Notes under the pieces: generated by a model
What the model was told of the DNA's origin: nothing
The model's input: only the letters and a program-made list of their open reading frames with translations
The model's database searches: none
In this document: piece by piece, positions 52,858 to 61,965 of the stretch
Layout: each line of letters starts with the position of its first letter
Position numbering within the stretch: the stretch's first letter is position 1
Position numbers and translations under genes: made by a program
Origin: NORP259 sp041398705
Lineage (GTDB): Bacteria; Planctomycetota; UBA1135; GCA-002686595
Length of the DNA stretch: 64,000 nucleotides
Direction of reading: 5' to 3'
Assembly (NCBI GenBank): GCA_041398705.1
Contig: JAWKUI010000003.1
Location: forward strand, 248,001 to 312,000

Positions 52858-55607
52858 CAGCGGGGGCGTAACACAAATCGCAGGCCGAAGTTCACGTCGT
52901 CGTAGCGGTCCCGTTCGGCGGTGACCCACAGGGCCTTGCCCCGGCCGTCGCCTTCGCCGCGCAGGCGGAACATGGCTTCGAGGGTGCCGAGGCCCGACTC
53001 GGAGACCTCGCGGCCGGAGTAGATCTCGAGGCGATCGAGCAGGCTTTCGCCGCCGTCGGGGTCGTCGTCGGAGAACCAGCGACGCAGCAGGTCCTTGGCC
53101 AGATACACGGACAGGCTTTCGGTGGTGCGCGACAGGTCGCGGTCGCTCGGCAACTCGCCGGTGAGCAGCAATACGAGCAGATCGTAACGCGGCCGCTGCG
53201 GAGTCGAAGTCAGTTCGAGCACGGGGTTGTCGAGCGGACCGTGTACGCGCACACGCACGTCGGTGCCCACCAGGCGGGTTTCGCCCTGGGCTTCGATGGT
53301 CGGCACCCCGCCGCCCTTCGGCAGCAAGATCACGCCGTGTTGCCAACGCAGGGTCGAGCCGGGCAGACTCACCTGGCCGCCGCCCATGGTCACGTTGCCT
53401 TCGGGGTACAAACGCCCCGAACGCGCCACGATGCGGCCCTGCACCGAGAGTTCGGTTTTGGCGAGGTCGGAGACCACCGCCAGGGGGTGCCGCGTGGTGA
53501 GTTCCACGTCGAGGTCGAGGCCCGTGGGCACGTCGATCGAGATGTCGAGCGGATTGGCCTGGCTGGTGGCGGCCACGGGGCCCTTTTCCTTGGTGCCCCG
53601 GCGGCCTTCCATCAGGTCGAGCAGTTTGCCCGACAGGTCGAACTCGTGTTGTAGGCGGCCGTAGACCAGCGCTGTGCTGCCGCGCACCTTGGTGGCGGAA
53701 CCCTCCCCGCTGACGCTCCAATCGAGGTCCGCGCGCACGCGGGCTTCGGGCTCCTGCAGCACCGGGAAACCCTCGCTCTTCAGCGTGCCGCTGTACCGCG
53801 GCGCGCCCTGGGACCAATCGACCTGTAAGTCGGCGGTGACCTCCGCGCCGCCGTAGAGCGACGTCAGGTGTGCGCGACCGTTGCCGCTTTCGTCGGCTTG
53901 GGCGGTGAGTTTCAGGTCGCGCCAGAATTCGCCTTGCGTCAGGCGCAACGCGGTGGCATTCACCTCGGTCTCGCCGCGCCAGCGGGGCGCGGCCAAGGTG
54001 CCGTCGATGTGCCCCGCTCCGGTGGCGGTGCCCGAGAGTCGCCGCAGGCCCGGCAGCCAGTCCACCAGCACCGCGAGGTCGGGGAAGTCGAGTTCGGCGC
54101 TCAGATCGATCGGCGCCTGGCGCGCATCCGTGCGCCACTGCTCGAGGCTCGCCAAATCGCCGCTCGCGGTCAACCGGCCCAGGTTGCTGTCTCCCTCGGT
54201 GAAGGCGAAACTCGCATCCTGCAGGGTGATCACGCCGTCCTGCAGTTGCAGGTTCAGGTCGATCGAACTGTCGTAGGGGGCGTGTTCGGCGGGCGTCACG
54301 CGCACCTTGGCATCGGCGAAGCGCACCGCGCCGCTCGGTTGCCACAGGGGGCCGGCGAGGTCGAGTTCGGCGGCCAGGGACGGCCATTCGAACTCGGCGC
54401 GGTCGGGCAGGTGCCAGGTCCCGGCGGGCAGATCGACTTGGAGTTTGGCCTGCAGGGGCAGGCCGTCGCTTCCGGGTTCCAGGCGGCCGCTGCCGGTCAG
54501 GGTGACGGTATCGAAGTCCGGCAGGGGCTGCGCGGAAACCCGCAGGCTCTGCACGGCGATCGCACCGTCTTCGGCCTGGATCTTGAGGTCGAGACCGCCG
54601 ATGGGGGGCGTGTTCGGTGGCAGCAGCGAACCGAAAGCCGCGCTGACATCCGGCGCGACCACGGTGATCTGCCCCGCGAGCGAAGCTCCAGGCGTGGATT
54701 CCCCGCTCGACCAGTGCAGGCCCTCACCCTTGACGCTCCACCCGTGTTCGCCCGAGGCGAGCAATTGCTGAACTTCCAGCGAACCGTCCTGCCACCCCGC
54801 GTCGATGAATCCTTCGAGCCCCTTCAGCTCGCGCCACGCGCCTTCCTTCAACAGCACGCGCACCTGCGCCTTGCGATCGGAACGCAGGGGCCGTTCGCAG
54901 CCGCCTTCTACTTGTAGCCGGCCGTAGTCGTTCACGCGCAGATTCGCCTGCAGCCCTTCCAGGTCCTGATGGCGCCAACGGCCGGAGACGACGAGTTCGG
55001 CCGCGTACTCCTCACCCTGGGGCTGTTTCCACGTGACGGCGCCGGTCTGCACGTGCAGCGCTTGGCCCGCGTCGGTGGGGCCCTTCACCTGCACGCGCAA
55101 TTGCGGAATGCGCACTTCCCCGAGCGTGGGCGAGCTCAAGTGCACCGCAAAGTCCTCGACCTGCACCTGCGGCAGGTCGGGCAGTTTCAGACCTTCGCCG
55201 CCCCCCGAATCCGCATCGCTGGAGGTCGATCCCTCGCCGCCCTGCCATTCGAACGTGCCGCCTTGCACGCGCACCGCTTCGATCGCCTGGGGGCCGAACT
55301 TGTGCCAGAAGCCATCGGCCAGGGACAACTCCGCGCTGCGCACGCCTTCCAAGTTCCAGGCTTTCGCGCGCAAGGCGAGATCCTCAAAGCGCCACAGAGT
55401 CCAGGGCGCGCCGGTCAGGTCGCCGATCTCGAGCTCAATGCCGGCGCGCGCGGCCAGGCGGGGACCCGCCCAACGCACCAGCGGATTCAGCGTGCGGCCT
55501 GGGAACAGCGCCAGCGCCGCGATCGGCAGGCACAGCAGCAACGCCGCAATCAAGACGGCGCGTTTCCATCGGCGACGGCCCTTGGGCTTGGGTTTGCTTT
55601 GGGCCAT
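52857..55607 (-). CDS. tamB: translocation/assembly module TamB-like protein
   Basis: A 916-residue protein with a cytosolic N-terminus, one signal-anchor helix (RWKRAVLIAALLLCLPIAALALF) and a very long beta-helical repeat region of the AsmA/TamB type. It ends with the conserved DUF490 C-terminus (LVLLLTGELPSDRDLSRTTESLSVYLAKDLLRRWF, LEIYSGREVSESGLG, FGLRFVLRPR). It spans the periplasm with the downstream Omp85 protein to move lipids or proteins to the outer membrane. The start is taken at MAQSKPKPKGRRR; eight residues more are possible. Confidence 0.88.
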   Translation of the reverse strand: MAQSKPKPKGRRRWKRAVLIAALLLCLPIAALALFPGRTLNPLVRWAGPRLAARAGIELEIGDLTGAPWTLWRFEDLALRAKAWNLEGVRSAELSLADGFWHKFGPQAIEAVRVQGGTFEWQGGEGSTSSDADSGGGEGLKLPDLPQVQVEDFAVHLSSPTLGEVRIPQLRVQVKGPTDAGQALHVQTGAVTWKQPQGEEYAAELVVSGRWRHQDLEGLQANLRVNDYGRLQVEGGCERPLRSDRKAQVRVLLKEGAWRELKGLEGFIDAGWQDGSLEVQQLLASGEHGWSVKGEGLHWSSGESTPGASLAGQITVVAPDVSAAFGSLLPPNTPPIGGLDLKIQAEDGAIAVQSLRVSAQPLPDFDTVTLTGSGRLEPGSDGLPLQAKLQVDLPAGTWHLPDRAEFEWPSLAAELDLAGPLWQPSGAVRFADAKVRVTPAEHAPYDSSIDLNLQLQDGVITLQDASFAFTEGDSNLGRLTASGDLASLEQWRTDARQAPIDLSAELDFPDLAVLVDWLPGLRRLSGTATGAGHIDGTLAAPRWRGETEVNATALRLTQGEFWRDLKLTAQADESGNGRAHLTSLYGGAEVTADLQVDWSQGAPRYSGTLKSEGFPVLQEPEARVRADLDWSVSGEGSATKVRGSTALVYGRLQHEFDLSGKLLDLMEGRRGTKEKGPVAATSQANPLDISIDVPTGLDLDVELTTRHPLAVVSDLAKTELSVQGRIVARSGRLYPEGNVTMGGGQVSLPGSTLRWQHGVILLPKGGGVPTIEAQGETRLVGTDVRVRVHGPLDNPVLELTSTPQRPRYDLLVLLLTGELPSDRDLSRTTESLSVYLAKDLLRRWFSDDDPDGGESLLDRLEIYSGREVSESGLGTLEAMFRLRGEGDGRGKALWVTAERDRYDDVNFGLRFVLRPR

Positions 55608-55655
55608 CACATCGGTCGCCACCCCGGGCAACGGCGGCCCAGGGTAGCGGCGGTT

Positions 55656-56378
55656 CTACCGCTCGGGGACGATCGTCAGGCCACCGGAGGCCCGAAGCTC
55701 AACCCGGTACACCTTGCCGGGCCGGGTTTCGACGAAGGGAGCCTCCCCGTGCTGGGCGCGCACGCCCTTCTCGCGGGCGGCATCGGGGTCGTTGGCGTAC
55801 TCCCAGAACTGTGTCCACAGCTCGGCATAGAACAGGTCCTGCTCGCCGTCGCCTGTCAGGTCGTAGGGGCTCGGGTGCACTCCTTTGTTGTCGATTTCGG
55901 TGCCGTTCTGCGGGCTCTGGTTCTCGCCGAAGACGCGCTGGAAAAGACAGATCGACGAGCCGCGCAGGAAGTCCCCGCCTTCCACGTACTCGTCGTTGAA
56001 CTTGATGGTCAGGGTTTCGAGGTAGACCTTCTTGCCGTCGACGACGATGGTTTGGCCTTCCCCCAAGGGGTCCCCGAGCTCGTCGAGCTCCTGGAAGCGG
56101 ATGGTGGTTTCCGTGCGCGTCGGGTCGGCTTCGCTGGTCTTCTGATCGAGCACTTCGATGCGCGCCACGCGATGGTCGAGCTTGAGCAGATGGTTGGCCA
56201 CCTCGAGCTGCCGGCGGCGGGCTTCGCTCTCCGCGAGATCCCCGGTCAACGTGGCGATCTGCGCGTCCTTTTCGCGCAGTTGCTCTTCATTGCCCTCGAG
56301 CACCCCTTTGAGGTGCATGGTCCAGAAACCGGCGATTCCGGTGAGGGCTGCGAGGAGGATGACGAGCAGGGCGCGCAT
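55656..56378 (-). CDS. membrane-anchored coiled-coil protein of unknown function
   Basis: A 240-residue protein with an N-terminal transmembrane helix (RALLVILLAALTGIAGFWTM), then a coiled coil of about 50 residues (GNEEQLREKDAQIATLTGDLAESEARRRQLEVANHLLKLDHRVARIEVL). A beta-rich C-terminal domain of about 160 residues follows, with KVYLETLTIKFNDEYVEGGDFLRGSSICLFQRVFG. I have no family name for it. It is 48 bases upstream of tamB on the same strand, so it may belong to the same envelope operon. Confidence 0.65.
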   Translation of the reverse strand: MRALLVILLAALTGIAGFWTMHLKGVLEGNEEQLREKDAQIATLTGDLAESEARRRQLEVANHLLKLDHRVARIEVLDQKTSEADPTRTETTIRFQELDELGDPLGEGQTIVVDGKKVYLETLTIKFNDEYVEGGDFLRGSSICLFQRVFGENQSPQNGTEIDNKGVHPSPYDLTGDGEQDLFYAELWTQFWEYANDPDAAREKGVRAQHGEAPFVETRPGKVYRVELRASGGLTIVPER

Positions 56379-56686
56379 GGGACTGGGGGCGGGGGTTTGC
56401 GGTTTCCTTACGCGGGCCGGGCCCGCATTCGAAGCCCCAGGGTACCTCCTAGTAAGGTCGACCGTCCGCCATTCGAACCCCTGGCCTTTTGATTCCTGGG
56501 AATCCCGCCGTTCCCGGCCCTTGCACCCCTGTCCCGAAACGCAGCTCCGGATAGGGTCTGAAGCACCCGGAACGGGTCAACTTGGGGGGTGGGCCGGATG
56601 CCAGCCCGCTTCCATTGTTAGCCTGTGCCGCCTAAAGCAGGGAGAGAGCCTGCTGCCCCCCTTCGCTGGGGGCCCCGTGTCCCATC
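56379..56686. other. divergent intergenic region
   Basis: 308 bases between the minus-strand coiled-coil gene and the plus-strand DinB-like gene. Short GC-rich hairpins are present near the DinB start (around 56651-56675), but no gene, tRNA or clear promoter elements were recognised. Two divergent promoters are expected. Confidence 0.4.
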
Positions 56687-57190
56687 ATGAATCCCGACCT
56701 TTTGATCGGTCGCCTCGCGATCTTCGCGAAGGGCCTGCACCAGCTACTGGGCGGTCTGTCCGATGCCGATGCCCGTTGGAGACCCCCGGATGGGGGCTGG
56801 TCGATCCTCGAGATCATCGGCCACCTGATCTCGGAGGACCGCGACGACTTCCGGACCCGCCTGGAGAGTCTGCTCAGCGATCCCTCCAAGCCCTGGCCCG
56901 TGCTCGACCCGGAGGCCGCGATCCAGGAGCACGGCTTCAACGAAGCCGACTTCAAGAAGGCCCTCGCCCAGTTCGAAATGGAGCGGGGTCGCAACGTGGC
57001 TTGGCTGCGCAACCTGGGGTCGGCGGTCTGGACCGAAGCCCACGATCACCGTGGCCGGGAGATCCGGGGTGGTGACCTGTTGGCGGCTTGGGCGTGCCAC
57101 GACGCGCTGCACCTGCGGCAGATCGCGACCCGGCTGGAGAAGATGTCCGAGCGCGATGCGCCCGGGTTCTCCACCGCGTACGCCCGCTAG
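56687..57190 (+). CDS. DinB-family protein
   Basis: A 167-residue helical protein. The blocks RWRPPDGGWSILEIIGHLISEDRDDFRTRLESLL and ACHDALHLRQIATRLEKM place His residues as in DinB/YfiT metal-binding four-helix bundles (H50 region and the H-x-x-x-H near the C-terminus). Family members are putative metal-dependent thiol transferases or bacillithiol-related hydrolases. It lies 87 bases upstream of the E1 gene on the same strand. Confidence 0.82.
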   Translation: MNPDLLIGRLAIFAKGLHQLLGGLSDADARWRPPDGGWSILEIIGHLISEDRDDFRTRLESLLSDPSKPWPVLDPEAAIQEHGFNEADFKKALAQFEMERGRNVAWLRNLGSAVWTEAHDHRGREIRGGDLLAAWACHDALHLRQIATRLEKMSERDAPGFSTAYAR

Positions 57191-57277
57191 GGCCTGTCCC
57201 GGCGGGGGATCGCCGGGGCGATGCTTTGCCGGCGGCGGCCGGGCGGATAGGCTTTGCGCCCCCGTCCGGCCGCGCTT

Positions 57278-59566
57278 ATGTCCACCAATCGAGTCGCCAT
57301 CGTCGAGGGCAACCTCGACTCGTACCTCGCCGGCGCGCGCCCTGCGCCGCGCCTCCTGGAGCCCGGGGAAGCCCTGCGGCCCGGCAGCGGCCTGACCGCC
57401 CGCGCCGCGATCGAGCTGTTCGAGGACCAGTACCTCTCGCGCACCCTGGACGTGGTCGCCCGCGACATGAAGCGCGTGGGGGAGGGCTTTTACACGATCT
57501 CCAGCGCGGGCCACGAGCAGAACGCGGTGATCGGCGCGCAGCTGCGTTTGACCGACCCGTGTTTCCTGCACTACCGCTCGGGCGGTTTGATGATGGCGCG
57601 CCTGCGCAAGCTGCCGGCGGCCACGCCCCTTTGGGACACCCTGCTTTCGTTCGCCGCCAGCTCCGAGGATCCGATCAGCGCCGGCCGGCACAAGGTCTGG
57701 GGATCGCGCGCGGCTTGGGTGCCGCCGCAGACGAGCACGATCGCGTCCCACGTGCCGAAGGCGGTGGGCATGGCGTATTCGCTCGCCCGTTCCCGGCGCC
57801 TCTATCTGCGCGGCCACTACCAACCGCGCCCCGGCGTCGCCGATGCCCACGCCGTGCTCGGCCCCGCGCATCAGGCGATCGTGCTGTGCACCTTCGGCGA
57901 CGCGTCGGTCAACCACGCCACCGCCCTCGCCGGCATCAACGCCGCGCGCTACGCCAAACGGCGCGACAAACCCACGCCGGTGCTCTTCGTGTGCGAAGAC
58001 AACCACCGCGGCATCTCGGTCGAGACGCCGCGCCGGTGGATCCGCGATTTCTACTCGAATCGCCCGCACATGCAGTACTTCGAGGCCAAGGGCACGGTCG
58101 ACGAGATCTGGGATTCGGTGGCGTTGGCGATCCAGACCTGCCGCACGACGGCGGGGCCGGTGTTCCTGCGCCTGGTGACCGAACGCCTTTGGGGCCACGC
58201 CGGCAGCGACGTGGAAACCGCCTACCGCACCCTCGAGGAGATCGAGTCGGTGGAGGCGAAGGATCCGATCCTGCTCAACGCGCAGCGCTTGATCGAAACG
58301 GGTGCGGCGACTCCCGAGGCCCTGCAGGGCATCGTCGCGCAGACCCGTCGGCGCGTGGCGGAGGCTGCGAAAGAAGCGATCCGGCGGCCCAAGCTGCACA
58401 GCGCTGCGCAAATCATGGCGCCGCTCGCCCCCGCGGATCCCGATGCCTGGCGGCGTGCCGCGACCCAGCCCATCGACCAGGCCCAGCGCCAGAGCGTCTT
58501 CGGCGCGCACCTGCCGGAAAGCGTCACCACGCCCACGCGGCGCACCTTGGCTTCGCACATCAACCACGCGCTGCACGACGAGATGATCCGGCACCCCGAG
58601 GTGCTGGTGTTCGGCGAAGACGTGGGGCGCAAGGGCGGTGTGTACGGCGTGACCCAGCGCCTGCAGGAACGTTTCGGCGAAGCGCGTTGTTTCGACACGT
58701 TGCTCGACGAGACGACGATCCTTGGGGTGGCCCAGGGCGCGGCCCACGCGGGCCTGTTGCCGATCCCCGAGATCCCGTACCTCGCCTACCTGCACAACGC
58801 GATCGACCAGATCCGCGGCGAAGCCTGCTCGCTGCAGTTCTTCTCGAACGGTCAGTACTCGAACCCGATGGTGGTGCGCATTGCGGGCCTTGCGTACCAG
58901 AAGGGGTTTGGCGGCCACTTCCACAACGACAACTCGATCGGCGCGTTGCGCGAGATCCCGGGCCTCGTGATCGCGTGCCCCGCCCGCGGCGACGACGCGG
59001 CGCGGCTCCTGCGCGGGGCGCTGGCCATTGCGAACGAGTCCGGGCGCGTGGTGGTGTACCTCGAACCGATCGCCCTGTACCACGAGCGCGACCTGTACGA
59101 AGAAGGCGATGGGGGCTGGCTCAGCGACTATCCCTGCCCCGACGGATCGCCCGATAGCGCGCTGCTGCCGGGGGATGTGGGCATCCATCATCCCGAACAC
59201 AAGGACCTGCTGATCGTGACCTACGCCAACGGTCTGCGCCTTTCCCTGCGAGCCGCGCGCACCCTCGCCGCCGAACACGGCATCCGCGCGCGCGTGCTCG
59301 ACATGCGTTGGCTCGCGCCGCTGCCGATGGATGCGATCCGCGCCCACGCGCAGGAATGCGGCAAGGTGCTGGTGGTCGACGAATGCCGCCGCACCCAAGC
59401 CGGCGTCGCGGACAGCATCATCGCCGAACTGGCGGAAGGCGCATTCCCCGGCCGCCTCGCCTCGGTGCGCAGCGCCGACAGTTACATCCCCCTAGGCGCC
59501 GCCGCCAACCTCGTGTTGATCGGCGAGCAAGACATCGTGGGCGCCGCCCGCAAGGTGTGTTCATGA
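57278..59566 (+). CDS. 2-oxoacid dehydrogenase E1, fused alpha and beta subunits
   Basis: A 762-residue fusion. The alpha half carries the ThDP-binding motif FGDASVNHATALAGINAARY (G-D-G/A...N pattern) and VCEDNHRGISVETP. The beta half starts near residue 430 with VLVFGEDVGRKGGVYGVTQRLQERFG and includes DTLLDETTILGVAQGAAHAG, IARGD-type ACPARGDDAARLLRGAL and a transketolase C-domain ending VVDECRRTQAGVADSIIAEL. This is the branched-chain/2-oxoisovalerate E1 architecture. No E2 or E3 gene lies nearby; the coupled downstream acyltransferase is the only neighbour in the operon. The start was set at MSTNRVAIVEG. Confidence 0.87.
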   Translation: MSTNRVAIVEGNLDSYLAGARPAPRLLEPGEALRPGSGLTARAAIELFEDQYLSRTLDVVARDMKRVGEGFYTISSAGHEQNAVIGAQLRLTDPCFLHYRSGGLMMARLRKLPAATPLWDTLLSFAASSEDPISAGRHKVWGSRAAWVPPQTSTIASHVPKAVGMAYSLARSRRLYLRGHYQPRPGVADAHAVLGPAHQAIVLCTFGDASVNHATALAGINAARYAKRRDKPTPVLFVCEDNHRGISVETPRRWIRDFYSNRPHMQYFEAKGTVDEIWDSVALAIQTCRTTAGPVFLRLVTERLWGHAGSDVETAYRTLEEIESVEAKDPILLNAQRLIETGAATPEALQGIVAQTRRRVAEAAKEAIRRPKLHSAAQIMAPLAPADPDAWRRAATQPIDQAQRQSVFGAHLPESVTTPTRRTLASHINHALHDEMIRHPEVLVFGEDVGRKGGVYGVTQRLQERFGEARCFDTLLDETTILGVAQGAAHAGLLPIPEIPYLAYLHNAIDQIRGEACSLQFFSNGQYSNPMVVRIAGLAYQKGFGGHFHNDNSIGALREIPGLVIACPARGDDAARLLRGALAIANESGRVVVYLEPIALYHERDLYEEGDGGWLSDYPCPDGSPDSALLPGDVGIHHPEHKDLLIVTYANGLRLSLRAARTLAAEHGIRARVLDMRWLAPLPMDAIRAHAQECGKVLVVDECRRTQAGVADSIIAELAEGAFPGRLASVRSADSYIPLGAAANLVLIGEQDIVGAARKVCS

Positions 59567-60564
59567 GCCGCGTCGCCATCGTCTGCCCCGGCCGGGGCTC
59601 GTACACGGAAGCCACCCTGCGCAGCCTGCCGCCCGAACACGAGTTCGTGCAGGCCGCCGAGAAACTGCGCGCCGACTACGGCCTCGAATCGCTGCTCGCC
59701 CTCGACGGGGCCCCGCGCTTCGAACCCGCCCGCCACCTGCGCCCGGCCCACGTCTCGGCCCTGATCTACACCGCCTCGATGATCGACGCGCAAAAGGTCT
59801 GGGCCGATCACGAAGTCGTCTGCGTGCTCGGCAACTCGATGGGCTGGTACACCTCCCTCGCCGTCGCCGGCAGCCTGTCCTTCGAAGACGGCTTCCACCT
59901 CGTGCAGCGCATGGCCCTCTGGCAAGAAACCGGCGTCGCCGGCGGCCAGTTGATCTACCCGCTGGTCAACGAAGACTGGCAACCAGTGCCGGAACGCAAA
60001 GCCGCCGCCCTCGCCGCCATCGCCGCCCACCCCGGCCAACTCTTCCTCTCCATCGACCTCGGCGGCTACCTCGTGCTCGCCGGCAGCGACGCCGGCCTCG
60101 CCGCCGCCCGCAAGGCCCTGCCCCCGGTGCAACAGGGCGGCGTGCCCTACCCCCTGCGCCTCGCCCAACACGGCCCGTACCACACGCCTCTTGCCCAAGG
60201 TGTCTCCGACGCCGCCGTCGCCGACCTCTCGGGCCTACCGATGGCTCTGCCCCGGGCCCCGATGATCGACGGCACCGGCCGCTGCTGGTCGCCTTGGTCC
60301 TCGGACCTCGAAGCCCTGCGCCGTTACACCCTCGTCGACCAGGTGATCAAACCCTACGACCTGCGCGCGGGGATTGCCGTCGCCATCAAGGAGTTCGCCC
60401 CGGAGCGCCTCATGCTGCTGGGTCCGGGCAATACCCTCGGCGGCATCACCGGCCAGGTCCTGCTCGCCGAGACGTGGAAGGGCCTCAAAACCCGCGACGA
60501 CTTCCGCGCCCACCAGGCTGGCCCGGACGCGATGGTGGTGTCGATGGGGTTGGCGCGGGCTTGA
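59563..60564 (+). CDS. FabD-like acyltransferase (ACP S-malonyltransferase family)
   Basis: A 333-residue acyltransferase-fold protein. N-terminus VAIVCPGRGSY; nucleophile elbow VLGNSMGWYTSLAVAG (Ser92, with Asn where most FabD proteins have His); SLSFEDGFHLVQRMALWQE; catalytic His in AQHGPYHTPL (H207); C-terminal LGPGNTLGGI. The GNSMG variant and the missing canonical acid/arginine context suggest a substrate other than malonyl-CoA. The start overlaps the E1 stop (ATGA), so the two are translated together. Confidence 0.82.
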   Translation: MSRVAIVCPGRGSYTEATLRSLPPEHEFVQAAEKLRADYGLESLLALDGAPRFEPARHLRPAHVSALIYTASMIDAQKVWADHEVVCVLGNSMGWYTSLAVAGSLSFEDGFHLVQRMALWQETGVAGGQLIYPLVNEDWQPVPERKAAALAAIAAHPGQLFLSIDLGGYLVLAGSDAGLAAARKALPPVQQGGVPYPLRLAQHGPYHTPLAQGVSDAAVADLSGLPMALPRAPMIDGTGRCWSPWSSDLEALRRYTLVDQVIKPYDLRAGIAVAIKEFAPERLMLLGPGNTLGGITGQVLLAETWKGLKTRDDFRAHQAGPDAMVVSMGLARA

Positions 60565-60610
60565 GGGAGGTGGTGCGGTCCTGCACTCCCGCATACACTC
60601 GTTTCGGGCC

Positions 60611-60646
60611 CGCCGCCTCAGCGTTGCACCAGGCGGTGAGGCGGCG
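60611..60646 (+). terminator. hairpin after FabD-like gene
   Basis: CGCCGCCTCA and TGAGGCGGCG form a perfect 10-bp stem with a 16-base loop, beginning 46 bases after the acyltransferase stop. There is no T tract, so efficiency is uncertain. It separates the E1-acyltransferase operon from the convergently transcribed secreted-protein gene. Confidence 0.5.
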
Positions 60647-60768
60647 ATCGAGGTTAGGTTGCCGATACAGTTTTCAAACCCCGCCCATGCTCCGTTCATC
60701 AAGCAGGAGGCGCGGGGTCCGGTAAAACCCACGAGTTTCTCCACAGACGCTGATTTGCGATTGCTGGC

Positions 60769-61707
60769 CTACCACTTGTTGTGGGTCCATTGTGTGGCGT
60801 CCTCCAATCCAAGGGACTCGAAGATCTCTCGCGAGATCGGGAGGAAGTTGTCCGGCACTCCATCCGCGTCGGAGTCGCAGATGAAAAGGGAGTCGATCTC
60901 ATCATTCGCGAGACCTTCTGCCTTGGAGAGGGAATACACGAATCCAAGCGAAACGTGCCGGCTGGGCCCGTGGTACCCGGCCCACCCTTCCCCGAGCATT
61001 GCAACCGGAGGCTGATTCCCGACCGCGGTAGTCGGCATGGCCAGCGGCTGGGCCGTGTGGTTCTTCAAATCCACGGAGTACAAGACATCGGCCGGATGGG
61101 TCAGCACAAGAACGTGGTGATCGCCAGCGCTCACATTCCTCCACAGGGCTCGCACCAACCCAAACCCGTCGTCGGTCTTCGCCTGGAACCCCATGTCCAC
61201 ACTGCCGACCGTGCCACCACGAACGAAGATCTGTACCTGTCCTTCAGTGGATGGAACCCGATACACAGCCGGCTTGGTGACCTTCCAAACCTCGATTCTC
61301 CCTAGCCCTGTGAAAGCATCCATGCCCGAAACGGCAAGCCGATCCTCTCCGAGATAGACAGCACCCGTCGGAAAGAAGTTCGTCCCCACGGCCACTTCAT
61401 CTCCGTAGAACACAGGGATCCCAATGCCATTGGATTCGTCTGGATACTCGAAGCTCAGGCGCACACACTTTCCGCGCGTGTCCACGGTAACTTGGACGAA
61501 GATCTGGTCGCTGGCATCAAGGGAACTGACCATCGAAAACGTCGCATTGACGTCCCTTTGCCCGAGTTGGTAACTGGCGGTTGCGGGCGGAGGCAGCTCC
61601 GCCGGCGAAGTGATCGGATCCTGGGTAGCCGCACCCATGGCGGCCAGTCCCATCAAGAACAACCCAGTACACGCGGCGACTCTGCGCCCCTTTCTCGCAG
61701 GATTCAT
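60769..61707 (-). CDS. secreted protein of unknown function
   Basis: A 312-residue protein with a Sec signal peptide (AACTGLFLMGLAAMGAATQ). The body is beta-rich with no recognised motif and has an acidic, Asp-rich stretch near the C-terminus (FICDSDADGVPDNFLP) resembling a dockerin or EF-hand-like calcium loop (D-x-D-x-D-G). The segment is visibly less GC-rich than the rest of the window. Probably exported; function unassigned. Confidence 0.65.
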   Translation of the reverse strand: MNPARKGRRVAACTGLFLMGLAAMGAATQDPITSPAELPPPATASYQLGQRDVNATFSMVSSLDASDQIFVQVTVDTRGKCVRLSFEYPDESNGIGIPVFYGDEVAVGTNFFPTGAVYLGEDRLAVSGMDAFTGLGRIEVWKVTKPAVYRVPSTEGQVQIFVRGGTVGSVDMGFQAKTDDGFGLVRALWRNVSAGDHHVLVLTHPADVLYSVDLKNHTAQPLAMPTTAVGNQPPVAMLGEGWAGYHGPSRHVSLGFVYSLSKAEGLANDEIDSLFICDSDADGVPDNFLPISREIFESLGLEDATQWTHNKW

Positions 61708-61965
61708 CGACTTGCTCAGTGATTCAACCCAATTCCCTGGATGATGAGTTGAGTCAACACCAAGAGTACCCCGCAGCCCCCGCGAACTCTACCGTCCACA
61801 GTATTCGTTGATACCGCTATTGGGCATCAGGCCGGAGTCAACAAAGAGAAGTAGTTCGTGAGTGCCAAGCATGACGGGGCTGGCACCGTGGCGAATGCGC
61901 CGCCAAGCGGCATTGATTGGGATGGTAGTTGCGAGGACGGATGTGGACGTCTATCAAAATGGAAC
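61708..61965. other. intergenic, no supported gene
   Basis: About 260 bases of lower GC content between the secreted-protein gene and the DUF2625 pseudogene. No frame, hairpin or RNA gene was recognised. A promoter for the secreted-protein gene is expected. Confidence 0.3.

Noticed and set aside
52858..54387. Upstream extension of the Omp85 frame through tamB
   Set aside because: Reads tamB in another frame, Arg/Pro-rich. The true barrel protein begins with a signal peptide at 52857.
56744..59398. 884-codon open frame on the minus strand, antisense to the E1 gene
   Set aside because: Product is Arg/His-rich with no family features, while the plus strand encodes a well-matched E1. A mirror frame of GC-rich coding DNA.
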